Position numbers and translations under genes: made by a program. The notes under the pieces were generated by a model. That model was not told the origin of the DNA and ran no database searches. It was given only the letters and a program-made list of their open reading frames with translations. From assembly GCA_027698105.1 (NCBI GenBank), contig JAQERH010000006.1, positions 34,015 to 98,014 of the forward strand: DNA of 64,000 nt, given 5' to 3'. Positions 33,210-42,750 of the stretch are shown here, one piece after another; positions within the stretch are counted from its first letter, which is position 1; every line of letters starts with the position of its first letter. This stretch comes from Lachnospiraceae bacterium AM93-12TA. GTDB lineage: Bacteria; Bacillota; Clostridia; Lachnospirales; Lachnospiraceae.

Positions 33210-34988
33210 ATGAGTGAATTTAACAGAAGTTCGTCCAGAGGAAGGACGTCAAATACAGGAAGCAGAAGATCGGCTCCCTCCCGAACGGGAAGAAGCAGTT
33301 CCGGCCGTTCTTCTTCCAGAAACCATTCCGGTTCTTCCAGATATGGAAAGTCAAATTATTCCTACAGCGCCAGAAATATGCACAACCGCAGGCGGCGCAG
33401 AAACAGGGACATTACCCAGTGGATTGTCTACGGTGTAGCCCTGGTAATTGTCATTCTGGCAGTAGTACTCCTTTTTAAGGGATGCAAGGGAGGCGGAGAC
33501 ACTGCTGAAAGCATCGAAGAGACGATGGCTGAAGATGCAGCTAAGGATGGAATCACAGTCGATGGAATTTCGATTGACGGCATGACTCAGGAAGAAGCCC
33601 GCGAAGCAATCCTGGAGAAATATGGCTGGGATATGAAGGTTATTTATAATGACAAAACGGCATCTGTCGGCAATCTGATGGAAGACCGGGTAGACGAGCT
33701 GCTGGAAGAGATTTATGGAGGAAGCACTGAGACTTCTTTCGAGGTAAATACCGACAATATGCTGGATGCAGCCAAGGCAGAAGCTTCCCTGATTGCAGGA
33801 AACTGGAGCATGGTTGCCAAGAAGGGCGGTATCTCCGGCTATGATAAGGATACTGGAAAATTTACCTTCACAGAGGGAACAAACGGAGCTGTGATTGATC
33901 AGGATAAGCTGGCGGAAAATATTGTGGCAGCCATTGCGGCTAAGGATTACAAGGCCCAGATCGAAGCCCAGGTAAAGGATGTAGAGCCGGAGCTGACAGC
34001 CTCCCAGCTGGAAGCCAAGTATACGACAATTGCGACCTATACGACGACAGCTACCAACAATAAAGCGAGAAATCAGAACCTGAAACTGGCAACACAGGCG
34101 ATTCACGGCATAATTGTGAAACCGGGACAGGAATTCTCTTTTAATGAAGCAACAGGTCCCCGCTCCACAGAGAAAGGATATCAGCCAGCTTCGGCCTATC
34201 TGAATGGAGAGGTTGTCCAGGAGCCGGGAGGCGGTGTGTGCCAGGTTTCCTCTACGCTGTATAACGCAGTTATATTTGCCGGTCTGAAGAGTACAGAACG
34301 TCATGCTCACAGCTATGAGCCGTCCTATGTAACTCCGGGAGAGGATGCGGCAGTCAGCTACGGAGGACCGGATTTTAAGTTTGTTAATAATTCGGACTAC
34401 CCTATTGCAATTAAAGCCAGCTTCTCTGACCAGAAGGTCACCTGCTCTGTTTATGGTATTCCTGTACTGGAGTCAGGCGTAAAGGTTCGCATGGAATCAG
34501 AGAAGACAGCAGAGCTGGATCCCCCGGCTCCGGTCTATGAGGAAGATCAGACTCTGCAGCCAGATGAGGAAAAAACAGTAAAAAATGCGACCCCAGGAAG
34601 CAGATGGAGTACAAAGCTGGTAACCTATAAGGACGGAAAAGAAATTGAAAAAATCGATTTCCACAACAGTGTATACAGAGGCAAGGCAGCGATTATTAAA
34701 AGAAATACTTCCGGTGTGGTAATTACTACAGGTGCGCCGGAACAGTCAGAAACAGCTGCAGAAGCTTCTTCACAGGCAGCCGGCGAATCTGTCTCTGCTT
34801 CGACAGAAGCGGCTCCAGGCCCCAATTCACCAACAGACGGCGGTCCATCCGAAGAGGCGCAGGAGAGTCAGCCAGCAGGAGGAAGTCAAACCCCGGAGGG
34901 AGAAGTGCAGTCTCCGGCTGAAAATCCTGTCGTACCGGCAGCTCCAGGTTCCAATTCGCCGGCAGGCGGAAGCGGACCAGCAAATTAA
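33210..34988 (+). CDS. VanW-family cell-envelope protein
   Basis: 592 residues. The N-terminal ~66 are Ser/Arg-rich and cytoplasmic, a single transmembrane helix (IVYGVALVIVILAVVLLF) follows at about 73-90, and the rest should be extracellular. A YoaR/PG-binding-4-like domain occupies ~110-270 and the VanW domain ~290-420, with GPRSTEKGYQPASAYLNGE and EPGGGVCQVSSTLYNA. A G5-like segment (KTVKNATPGSRWSTKLVTYK) and a long low-complexity Ser/Glu/Pro/Gly tail close it. Named after a vancomycin-cluster gene but function is unknown. ATG 33210 follows AGGTGA. Confidence 0.85.
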   Translation: MSEFNRSSSRGRTSNTGSRRSAPSRTGRSSSGRSSSRNHSGSSRYGKSNYSYSARNMHNRRRRRNRDITQWIVYGVALVIVILAVVLLFKGCKGGGDTAESIEETMAEDAAKDGITVDGISIDGMTQEEAREAILEKYGWDMKVIYNDKTASVGNLMEDRVDELLEEIYGGSTETSFEVNTDNMLDAAKAEASLIAGNWSMVAKKGGISGYDKDTGKFTFTEGTNGAVIDQDKLAENIVAAIAAKDYKAQIEAQVKDVEPELTASQLEAKYTTIATYTTTATNNKARNQNLKLATQAIHGIIVKPGQEFSFNEATGPRSTEKGYQPASAYLNGEVVQEPGGGVCQVSSTLYNAVIFAGLKSTERHAHSYEPSYVTPGEDAAVSYGGPDFKFVNNSDYPIAIKASFSDQKVTCSVYGIPVLESGVKVRMESEKTAELDPPAPVYEEDQTLQPDEEKTVKNATPGSRWSTKLVTYKDGKEIEKIDFHNSVYRGKAAIIKRNTSGVVITTGAPEQSETAAEASSQAAGESVSASTEAAPGPNSPTDGGPSEEAQESQPAGGSQTPEGEVQSPAENPVVPAAPGSNSPAGGSGPAN

Positions 34989-35062
34989 CGAACTATGTTT
35001 GTTATAAAGTTATCAGTAAAAAATAAAAAGTGTCCATAAAAAAGTGCATAAAAGCAGCAGAG

Positions 35063-35094
35063 AAGAGGCAGATTCATAAACGAACCTGCCTCTT
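35063..35094 (+). terminator. Hairpin after the VanW gene
   Basis: AAGAGGCAG (35063-35071) pairs with CTGCCTCTT (35086-35094), 14-base loop, followed by TCC. The 317-base gap 34989-35305 otherwise holds the PFOR promoter and its leader; I see no gene in it. Confidence 0.6.
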
Positions 35095-35202
35095 TCCGCT
35101 TTCTTTCAGTATTTCCAGCCAGGAGAAAACGGAACTGTCCGGGTTTCATCATGGTTTGGCAGATTGTTTCTAATTAAGTACGAAGGAAACTTTTTTTTTC
35201 GT

Positions 35203-35230
35203 TTGCATTTTAACAAAAAGTTGGTATAAT
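35203..35230 (+). promoter_or_regulatory. Promoter of the PFOR gene
   Basis: TTGCAT (35203-35208), 16-base spacer, TATAAT (35225-35230). The leader has a small hairpin TTCCC-AAAA-GGGAA (35245-35258) and then AGGAGGAA just before the start codon. Confidence 0.75.
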
Positions 35231-35305
35231 ATGTACAGGTAATTTTCCCAAAAGGGAACTATCTCATAAATATTTTTATATTTATATTTACAGGAGGAAT
35301 ATTCA

Positions 35306-38300
35306 ATGGCAAGAAAAATGAAGACCATGGATGGAAACCATGCAGCAGCTCACGCTTCCTATGCGTTTACAGACGTTGCAGCTATCTATCCTATTACCCC
35401 ATCTTCTCCTATGGCGGAAGCCACAGATGAGTGGGCAACAGACGGAAGAACTAATATCTTCGGCCAGGAAGTACAGATTACAGAGATGCAGTCTGAGGCT
35501 GGTGCAGCAGGTGCTGTACACGGTTCTCTGGTAGCAGGCGCTTTAACTACTACCTACACAGCTTCTCAGGGACTTTTACTGATGATTCCGAACCTGTACA
35601 AGATTGCAGGTGAGCAGCTTCCAGGCGTATTCAACGTGTCCGCACGTGCCGTTGCTTCCCACGCATTAAATATTTTCGGCGATCATTCTGATATTTATGC
35701 CTGTCGTCAGACTGGATGCGCTATGCTCTGCGAGTCCAGCGTACAGGAGGTTATGGACTTAACTCCAGTTGCCCACCTGGCAGCTATCAAGGGAAAAGTT
35801 CCGTTCATCAACTTCTTCGACGGTTTCCGTACATCCCACGAGATCCAGAAGATCGAGACATGGGACTACGAGGATCTGAAGGACATGGCTGATATGGATG
35901 CTATTGACGCATTCAGAAAGAACGCATTAAACCCGAATCATCCATGCCAGAAGGGTTCCGCTCAGAACCCGGATATTTTCTTCCAGGCAAGAGAGGCATG
36001 CAACCCATACTATAATGCTCTTCCGGCTATCGTTGAGGAGTACATGAACAAGGTAAATGAGAAGCTTGGAACAGATTACAAGCTGTTCAACTACTACGGA
36101 GCTCCGGATGCAGAGCACGTAATCGTTGCCATGGGTTCTGTAAACGATACAATCGAGGAGACCATCGACTACCTGTTAAAGATGGGACAGAAGGTCGGCG
36201 TTGTAAAGGTTCGTCTGTACAGACCATTCTGCACAGAGGCATTTATCAATGCAATTCCTGATACAGTTAAGAAGATTTCTGTTCTCGACAGAACAAAAGA
36301 GCCAGGTTCTCTCGGCGAGCCGTTATACTTAGACGTAGTAGCAGCTTTAAGAGGTACTAAGTTCAATGATGTTGAGATCTTCACAGGACGTTACGGTTTA
36401 GGTTCCAAGGATACTACACCGGCACAGATCGTTGCTGTATACAACAACACAGAGAAGCCGGTATTTACAATCGGTATCGTGGACGACGTTACAAACCTTT
36501 CCCTGGAACTGGGCGAGCCGCTTGTAACAACTCCAGAGGGTACAATCAACTGCAAGTTCTGGGGACTTGGAGCTGACGGTACAGTAGGCGCTAACAAGAA
36601 CTCCATAAAGATCATCGGCGACAACACAGATATGTACGCTCAGGCTTACTTTGACTATGACTCCAAGAAGTCCGGCGGTATCACAATGTCCCACCTGCGT
36701 TTCGGACATTCCCCGATTAAGTCTACTTACCTGATTCGCCGTGCAAACTTCGTAGCATGCCATAACCCGGCATATGTACGCAAGTACAACATGGTTCAGG
36801 AGCTGGTTGACGGCGGAACATTCCTGTTAAACTGCCCATGGGATATGGAAGGTCTTGAGAAGCACTTACCAGGACAGGTTAAGAAATACATTGCTGATCA
36901 CAATATCAAGTTCTACACCATCGACGGTGTGAAGTTAGGTATTGAGACAGGTATGGGCCCGACACGTATCAACACAATCCTTCAGTCTGCATTCTTCAAG
37001 CTGGCTGACATCATCCCGGCTGAGAAGGCAAACGAGCTGATGAAGGCTGCTGCAAAGGCAACCTACGGCCGTAAGGGTGAGGATGTTGTTATGAAGAACT
37101 GGGCTGCTATCGATGCAGGCGCTCAGCACGTAGTTGAGATCCAGGTACCAGAGAGCTGGAAGAACTGCGAGGACGAAGGTCTTGACATGACTCACGCTGA
37201 GTCTGGACGTGCAGACGTTGTGAAGTTTGTCAATACCGTTCAGGCTGCTGTAAACGCTCAGGAAGGAAACAACCTGCCTGTATCTGCATTCGTAGACTAT
37301 GTAGACGGTTCCACACCATCCGGTTCCTCTGCATACGAGAAGCGCGGTATCGCTGTCAATGTTCCGCAGTGGAATCCAGACAACTGTATCCAGTGTAACT
37401 TCTGTTCCTATGTCTGCCCGCACGCAGTTATCCGTCCGGTTCCGATGACAGAGGACGAGCTTTCCAAGGCTCCAGAGGGAACAAAGTCTGTTGATATGAC
37501 AGGTATGCCGCAGTACAAGTTCGTTATGACTGTATCTGCACTTGACTGTACAGGATGCGGTTCCTGTGCAAATGTCTGCCCAGGAAAGAAGGGTGAGAAG
37601 GCCCTTACTATGGTTCCGCTTGACACAGTTCTCGACGAGCAGAAGACATTCGACTACGGCCAGACACTTGATATTAAAGAGGATGTTATCGCTAAGTTCA
37701 AGGAGACAACTGTAAAGGGCAGCCAGTTTAAGCAGCCTCTCTTAGAGTTCTCCGGCGCATGCGCAGGCTGCGGCGAGACACCATACGCTAAGTTAATTAC
37801 ACAGCTGTTCGGTGACAGAATGTACATTGCAAATGCTACAGGATGTTCCTCCATCTGGGGTAACTCTTCACCGTCCACACCTTACACAGTAAACAAGAAG
37901 GGCCAGGGTCCGGCTTGGGACAACTCCCTGTTCGAGGATAACGCTGAGTTTGGTTACGGTATGTTATTAGCTCAGAATGCTATCAGAAACGGCTTAAAGG
38001 ATAAGGTTGAGGGCATCGTTGCCAGCGCTGAGGCTTCTGATGAAGTGAAGGCTGCCTGCAAGGAGTGGCTTGACACTTACACAGTAGGCGCATTAAACGG
38101 CGCTGCTACAGATAAGATGGTAGCTGCATTAGAGGGTATTGACTGCCCGGTATGCAAGGACATCGTAAAGAACAAGGACTTCCTTGGAAAGAAATCCCAG
38201 TGGATCTTCGGCGGTGACGGATGGGCATACGATATCGGATTCGGCGGTGTTGACCACGTTCTGGCTTCCGGCAAGGACATCAACATCATGGTATTCGATA

Positions 38301-38839
38301 CAGAGGTTTACTCCAACACAGGCGGACAGTCCTCCAAGGCTACACCAACAGGTGCTGTTGCACAGTTCGCAGCAGGCGGTAAGGATGTAAAGAAGAAGGA
38401 TCTGGCTTCCATCGCTATGAGCTACGGTTATGTATACGTTGCCCAGATTTCCATGGGTGCTGACTACAACCAGACTGTAAAGGCTCTGGCTGAGGCTGAG
38501 GCATATCCGGGACCATCCTTAATCATTGCTTACGCTCCATGTATCAACCATGGTATTAAGAAGGGCATGAGCAAGGCTCAGACAGAGGAGAAGCTGGCTG
38601 TAGAGTGCGGTTACTGGCACAACTTCCGCTTCAATCCGGCTGCTGAGAAGAAGTTCTCCTTAGACAGCAAGGCTCCGACAGGAGACTACCAGGAGTTCTT
38701 AAAGGGCGAGGTTCGTTACGCATCTCTGGCTCTGAAGAATCCGGAGAGAGCAAAAGATCTGGCAGCTAAGAACGAGGCTGAGGCAAAAGAGAGATACTCT
38801 TACCTGACAAGACTCGTTACTCTGTACGGAAACGACTAA
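35306..38839 (+). CDS. nifJ: Pyruvate:ferredoxin (flavodoxin) oxidoreductase
   Basis: 1177-residue single-chain PFOR, converting pyruvate and CoA to acetyl-CoA, CO2 and reduced ferredoxin; central to clostridial fermentation. The N-terminal domain has the YPITPSSPMAE pyrimidine-binding motif. Two ferredoxin-type clusters are bound by CIQCNFCSYVCP and CTGCGSCANVCP. The proximal cluster and thiamine-diphosphate domain follow with CAGCGETPY, GDGWAYDIGFGG and SNTGGQSSKATPTG. Codon use is strikingly uniform (many TCC, GAG, AAG, CTG), as expected for a highly expressed gene. Full length, with a strong terminator after it. Confidence 0.96.
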   Translation: MARKMKTMDGNHAAAHASYAFTDVAAIYPITPSSPMAEATDEWATDGRTNIFGQEVQITEMQSEAGAAGAVHGSLVAGALTTTYTASQGLLLMIPNLYKIAGEQLPGVFNVSARAVASHALNIFGDHSDIYACRQTGCAMLCESSVQEVMDLTPVAHLAAIKGKVPFINFFDGFRTSHEIQKIETWDYEDLKDMADMDAIDAFRKNALNPNHPCQKGSAQNPDIFFQAREACNPYYNALPAIVEEYMNKVNEKLGTDYKLFNYYGAPDAEHVIVAMGSVNDTIEETIDYLLKMGQKVGVVKVRLYRPFCTEAFINAIPDTVKKISVLDRTKEPGSLGEPLYLDVVAALRGTKFNDVEIFTGRYGLGSKDTTPAQIVAVYNNTEKPVFTIGIVDDVTNLSLELGEPLVTTPEGTINCKFWGLGADGTVGANKNSIKIIGDNTDMYAQAYFDYDSKKSGGITMSHLRFGHSPIKSTYLIRRANFVACHNPAYVRKYNMVQELVDGGTFLLNCPWDMEGLEKHLPGQVKKYIADHNIKFYTIDGVKLGIETGMGPTRINTILQSAFFKLADIIPAEKANELMKAAAKATYGRKGEDVVMKNWAAIDAGAQHVVEIQVPESWKNCEDEGLDMTHAESGRADVVKFVNTVQAAVNAQEGNNLPVSAFVDYVDGSTPSGSSAYEKRGIAVNVPQWNPDNCIQCNFCSYVCPHAVIRPVPMTEDELSKAPEGTKSVDMTGMPQYKFVMTVSALDCTGCGSCANVCPGKKGEKALTMVPLDTVLDEQKTFDYGQTLDIKEDVIAKFKETTVKGSQFKQPLLEFSGACAGCGETPYAKLITQLFGDRMYIANATGCSSIWGNSSPSTPYTVNKKGQGPAWDNSLFEDNAEFGYGMLLAQNAIRNGLKDKVEGIVASAEASDEVKAACKEWLDTYTVGALNGAATDKMVAALEGIDCPVCKDIVKNKDFLGKKSQWIFGGDGWAYDIGFGGVDHVLASGKDINIMVFDTEVYSNTGGQSSKATPTGAVAQFAAGGKDVKKKDLASIAMSYGYVYVAQISMGADYNQTVKALAEAEAYPGPSLIIAYAPCINHGIKKGMSKAQTEEKLAVECGYWHNFRFNPAAEKKFSLDSKAPTGDYQEFLKGEVRYASLALKNPERAKDLAAKNEAEAKERYSYLTRLVTLYGND

Positions 38840-38852
38840 TCAGAAATCATAT

Positions 38853-38892
38853 AGGCGGGAAATCTGCTCTGCAGGCTTCCCGCCTGTTTTTT
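38853..38892 (+). terminator. Intrinsic terminator of the PFOR gene
   Basis: AGGCGGGAA (38853-38861) and TTCCCGCCT (38877-38885) enclose a 15-base loop and are followed by G and six T. Textbook Rho-independent form. Confidence 0.9.
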
Positions 38893-39001
38893 GCTGATAG
38901 TTATCTTTTATTTGCAAAAAATGAAATTTTGTGAGACAATAAAAAAGGAAAAGTCGGCAGACTGTATGGCAGACAGAAGCGGAAGAAAAGGAGAAGATTT
39001 C

Positions 39002-39928
39002 ATGGTTAAGACTGAATTTTATATTCCATCCAGTAAAGCGGGAACAAGGCTCCATGGAATTCAGTGGATTCCTGACATTCCTGTCCGGGCATCTCTTCAG
39101 ATCTGTCACGGTATGATAGAGCACATCGGCCGCTATGAAGAGCTGGCAGTCCATCTGTGCGAACAGGGAATCGCCGCAGCTGGCTGCGATCATCTGGGCC
39201 ATGGCAGAACTTCAGAGCCTGCAGACTGGGGATTTTTCGATGAAAGGGACGGAGAACTTCGAGTGCTGGAGGATATTCAGATTACAGCTGATTATCTGAA
39301 GCGTCAGTACCCATCGGTACCCCATTTTATTCTGGGCCACAGCATGGGCTCCTTTTTTCTCAGGTATTATATGCAGGAGAAAAGCCATGAGATTGACGGA
39401 GTGCTGCTTCTGGGAACAGGAGGGCAGACTCCGCTTTTAGCGAAGGCAGGATGCCTGCTTACGGAGGCTGTGACATTCTGGAAAGGAGGCAGGTACAGGA
39501 GTCAACTGCTCCATCAGCTTTTGATTGGGCGCTTTGGACGCATGACAGACAAAAACGGCGGCAGCCACTGCTGGCTTTCCAGGGAGGAAGCACAGGTGCA
39601 GGCCTACACAGAGGATCCTCTGAATCAGTTTATGTTCACCAGCAGCGCATGCCGTGATTTTATGAAAATCATAGCTCTGGCAGGGGAGAAACAACGTCAG
39701 CAGACAATCCGCAGGGATCTGCCGGTTTTTTTGCTGTCAGGAGACAGAGATCCGGTTGGAGAAAATGGCCGCGGTGTAAGGCGCGTATATAAAGGATTCA
39801 GGCAGGCAGGTCTTTTGGACGTGTCTTTCAAGCTGTATCCTGGAGCACGCCATGAGCTGATTCATGAGACAAACAGGGAGGAGGTATTTGAAGATATTGC
39901 AGCGTGGATCCGGGAGAAATTATCATAA
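39002..39928 (+). CDS. Alpha/beta hydrolase, monoacylglycerol-lipase/lysophospholipase type
   Basis: 308-residue serine hydrolase. The nucleophile elbow is GHSMGS (Ser114); the acid is likely in SGDRDPVG and the base His in PGARHELIH. HGMIEHIGRYEELA and CDHLGHGRTSEP are typical of the Hydrolase_4 group. Likely cytoplasmic: no signal peptide is seen. ATG 39002 follows AAAAGGAGA; an earlier in-frame codon at 38891 lies in the PFOR terminator and is rejected. Substrate unknown. Confidence 0.87.
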   Translation: MVKTEFYIPSSKAGTRLHGIQWIPDIPVRASLQICHGMIEHIGRYEELAVHLCEQGIAAAGCDHLGHGRTSEPADWGFFDERDGELRVLEDIQITADYLKRQYPSVPHFILGHSMGSFFLRYYMQEKSHEIDGVLLLGTGGQTPLLAKAGCLLTEAVTFWKGGRYRSQLLHQLLIGRFGRMTDKNGGSHCWLSREEAQVQAYTEDPLNQFMFTSSACRDFMKIIALAGEKQRQQTIRRDLPVFLLSGDRDPVGENGRGVRRVYKGFRQAGLLDVSFKLYPGARHELIHETNREEVFEDIAAWIREKLS

Positions 39929-40081
39929 ATCCACGTTTATAAACATTTTTTTCTAATGTTCTGATTTTTCTTACAATCCAGATATTGTGATTCATTCTAT
40001 CAATTCAGTTTTCATTACAAGATCTAGTTCAATTCAAATGTTCAAATCAAATTCAAATCCAATAAAAAAAGGAGTATTTCT

Positions 40082-41647
40082 ATGTTCAGTAAAATCATAA
40101 GCTGCGGTATCCGAGGTGTAGAAGGTTACCAGGCGGCCATAGAAACAGACATCAGCAGCGGAGGACTGCCGTCTTTGACGATGGTAGGATATCTGTCAGA
40201 AGAGGTGAGGGAAGCGCAGGAGCGGGTGCGGACTGCTCTCAGAAATTCTGGTTTTCTGCTTCCGCCAAGAAGAATTACCATCAATCTCTCGCCGGCAGGT
40301 CTGAGAAAGGATGGAACAGCGTTTGATCTGGCTATCGCTGTATCGATTCTGTGCTGTCTGGAGGAAGGGCTTTCGGAGGCAGCTTCCCAGGCAGTATTTC
40401 TGGGGGAGCTGGGGCTAAACGGAGAAGTGAAGCCAGTGAACGGGATGATTTCACGAGTTTACTGTGCCAGGCAGGCGGGCTTTTCCAGATGCTTTGTACC
40501 ACGGGAAAATGTAAAGGAAGGTACGGCAGTAGAAGGAATGGAAATTATAGGAGTGTCAAATCTGCTGGAGCAGGCAGAATTTTTAAGGCATCCTGAAACA
40601 GCAGCAGGCCATTGGTTTGATGGAAAAAGCTTTGAAAAAAGTCTGGAACAGGCAGAGGAAAATTTTCCTGACTATGCAGATATATGCGGACAGACAACAG
40701 TGAAGCGGGCAATGGAAACAGCTGCCGCGGGCCGTCACAGCTGCCTTCTGATCGGCCCGGCCGGAACGGGAAAAACCATGGCAGCCAGGAGACTTCCCTC
40801 GATTCTGCCGCCGATTACACTGGAAGAGAGTATAGAAGTCTCAAAGATCTACAGTATCTGCGGCCTTTTGCCGAAGGATCCTCCTCTGATTACGAAGCGT
40901 CCGTTCCGCGCTCCCCACCACAGTGTTACAGCCCAGTCTTTGGCGGGAGGAGGACGCAATCCCAGACCTGGAGAAATATCCCTGGCTTCCGGAGGTGTTT
41001 TGTTTCTCGATGAGCTGGCAGAGTTTCCAGGAAGAATTCTGGATCTGCTGCGTCAGCCTCTGGAGGAAAAACGGATTACTGTCACAAGATTGAACGGCAT
41101 ACTGGAATTTCCGGCAGATTTTATGCTGGTCTGCGCGATGAATCCCTGCCGCTGCGGACAGTTTCCATCTGAACGCTGCACCTGTTCAGAATCACAGATT
41201 AGACGGTATCTGGGAAAAATTTCAGGCCCGTTTTTAGACCGGATCGATATTGGAGTGGAGGTTCCACCTGTTCCCTACGGCGAATTGAGAGGGACAGGCA
41301 GAGCTGAAAAGAGCCAGGCAGGAGAATCCTCAGCTTCTATGAGAAAACGGGTGGAAAAGGCCAGAAAGATGCAGGAAAAACGGTTTGCAGGCTCTCCTGT
41401 CCGGTGCAACAGCGAGATGGGATCTGTCGAGATAAAGGAATTTTGCTCCCTTCTGCCGGAGGATGAAACTTTTCTCCAGGCTGTTTACAGACAGTATGGC
41501 TTCAGCGCCAGAGGATTTGACAAGCTTTTAAAGGTAGCCAGAACCGCAGCAGATTTAGACGGGGAATGGCAGATTGGACGAGTTCATCTGTGCGAAGCCG
41601 TTTCTTACAGGAGCTTTGAGCAAAAATACTGGGGGGCTAAAAAATGA
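40082..41647 (+). CDS. comM: YifB/ComM family Mg-chelatase-like AAA ATPase
   Basis: 521-residue protein. N-terminal Lon-protease-S5-like domain (GLPSLTMVGYLSEEVREAQERV, NLSPAGLRKDGTAFDLAIA), then the AAA core with Walker A GPAGTGKT and Walker B GVLFLDELAEF, and a C-terminal part with NPCRCGQFPS and CTCSE. ComM helicases extend branch migration during natural transformation. It overlaps dprA by four bases, another competence/recombination gene, a pairing common in bacteria. AAAAGGAG precedes the ATG. Confidence 0.93.
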   Translation: MFSKIISCGIRGVEGYQAAIETDISSGGLPSLTMVGYLSEEVREAQERVRTALRNSGFLLPPRRITINLSPAGLRKDGTAFDLAIAVSILCCLEEGLSEAASQAVFLGELGLNGEVKPVNGMISRVYCARQAGFSRCFVPRENVKEGTAVEGMEIIGVSNLLEQAEFLRHPETAAGHWFDGKSFEKSLEQAEENFPDYADICGQTTVKRAMETAAAGRHSCLLIGPAGTGKTMAARRLPSILPPITLEESIEVSKIYSICGLLPKDPPLITKRPFRAPHHSVTAQSLAGGGRNPRPGEISLASGGVLFLDELAEFPGRILDLLRQPLEEKRITVTRLNGILEFPADFMLVCAMNPCRCGQFPSERCTCSESQIRRYLGKISGPFLDRIDIGVEVPPVPYGELRGTGRAEKSQAGESSASMRKRVEKARKMQEKRFAGSPVRCNSEMGSVEIKEFCSLLPEDETFLQAVYRQYGFSARGFDKLLKVARTAADLDGEWQIGRVHLCEAVSYRSFEQKYWGAKK

Positions 41648-42741
41648 TAACAGAAAAGGAATACCTGTACTGGCTGTGCCATGTACCCGGACTGAAGGCC
41701 GATAAAATGAAACGTCTGCTGGAACAGGCGGGCAGCTTTAAAGATATATATTATATGAAGGAACAGGAACTGAAATCCTGTCGGTTTCTTACTGCCAGAG
41801 AGAGGAATGCTGTGCTGGAAGTAAAAAAGCAGTTTGATTTGACGCGGGAGGAGTATCATAGGCTGAAGGAACGCAGAATAGAATTTATCACCATCTTTGA
41901 CAGCGGATATCCGGTTCGGCTCCGGAACCTGCCGGGAATGCCCCTGGGATTATTTGTAAAAGGAAAGCTGCCTGAAGACAGCCGTCCGTCGGCAGCGATT
42001 ATAGGAGCCAGAGGCTGCAGCTATTATGGAAAGGAGGAGGCCAGGTATATAGGCCGGGAGCTGGCCAGGGCAGGTGTACAGATTGTCAGCGGTCTGGCTG
42101 TGGGGATTGACGGAGCTGGCCATACGGGAGCTATGGAGGCGGGAGAGGAAACCTATGGCGTGCTGGGATGCGGCATTGATATCTGCTATCCAAAGGAAAA
42201 CTTCCGCCTGTTTGAGCGGATGGAGCGCCAGGGTGGTATTGTAACAGAATTCCTTCCGGGAACACCCCCCTATTCCCGGAATTTTCCCATGCGAAACAGA
42301 ATTATCAGCGGCCTTTCTGATTTAGTTATTGTAGTAGAGGCCAGAAAAAGAAGCGGTTCCCTGATTACTGTAGGCTGTGCCCTGGAACAGGGAAAAGAGG
42401 TGCTGGCGGTTCCGGGCCGGGTGACAGACCCTTTAAGTGCAGGATGTAATGAACTGATACAGACAGGAGCCGGAGTGTTCCTGACGCCGGATGATGCCCT
42501 GGATTTACTGGGCATGAAAAGTGAAAAAAACGGGAACATTGTGAAAAAACCTGAAAATGGGCTTGTCAAGAACGAGAAAATGGTGTATAGTTGCCTAGAT
42601 TTACAACCAAAGCATTTGGAACAGATTGTAACAGAAAGCGGGCTGCCTGCCGGGGAATGTACGGCAGTCCTTTTAAAGCTGGAGCTGGACGGATTTGCCG
42701 TTCAGACGTCAAACCAGTATTATGTTAGGAAATTCAAGTAG
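41644..42741 (+). CDS. dprA: DNA-processing protein DprA
   Basis: 365-residue DprA/Smf. The Rossmann-like core has IGARGCSYYGKEEA, VSGLAVGIDGAGHTGAM, LGCGIDICYPKEN, then FPMRNRIISGLSD, EARKRSGSLITVGCALEQG and VPGRV. An N-terminal SAM-like helical part and a C-terminal winged-helix-like tail (VYSCLDLQPKHLEQI) flank it. DprA protects incoming single-stranded DNA and loads RecA. Coupled to comM by ATGA and nine bases from topA. Confidence 0.95.
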   Translation: MITEKEYLYWLCHVPGLKADKMKRLLEQAGSFKDIYYMKEQELKSCRFLTARERNAVLEVKKQFDLTREEYHRLKERRIEFITIFDSGYPVRLRNLPGMPLGLFVKGKLPEDSRPSAAIIGARGCSYYGKEEARYIGRELARAGVQIVSGLAVGIDGAGHTGAMEAGEETYGVLGCGIDICYPKENFRLFERMERQGGIVTEFLPGTPPYSRNFPMRNRIISGLSDLVIVVEARKRSGSLITVGCALEQGKEVLAVPGRVTDPLSAGCNELIQTGAGVFLTPDDALDLLGMKSEKNGNIVKKPENGLVKNEKMVYSCLDLQPKHLEQIVTESGLPAGECTAVLLKLELDGFAVQTSNQYYVRKFK

Positions 42742-42750
42742 GAGTTGGCT

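Noticed and set aside
33351..34310. 319-codon open frame on the minus strand opposite the VanW gene
   Set aside because: It is antisense to a well-supported domain protein, has no ribosome site, and its translation looks like no family.
35241..35255. AATTTTCCCAAAAGG in the PFOR leader as a CodY box
   Set aside because: Four mismatches to the AATTTTCWGAAAATT consensus, and the sequence is better explained as a small leader hairpin.
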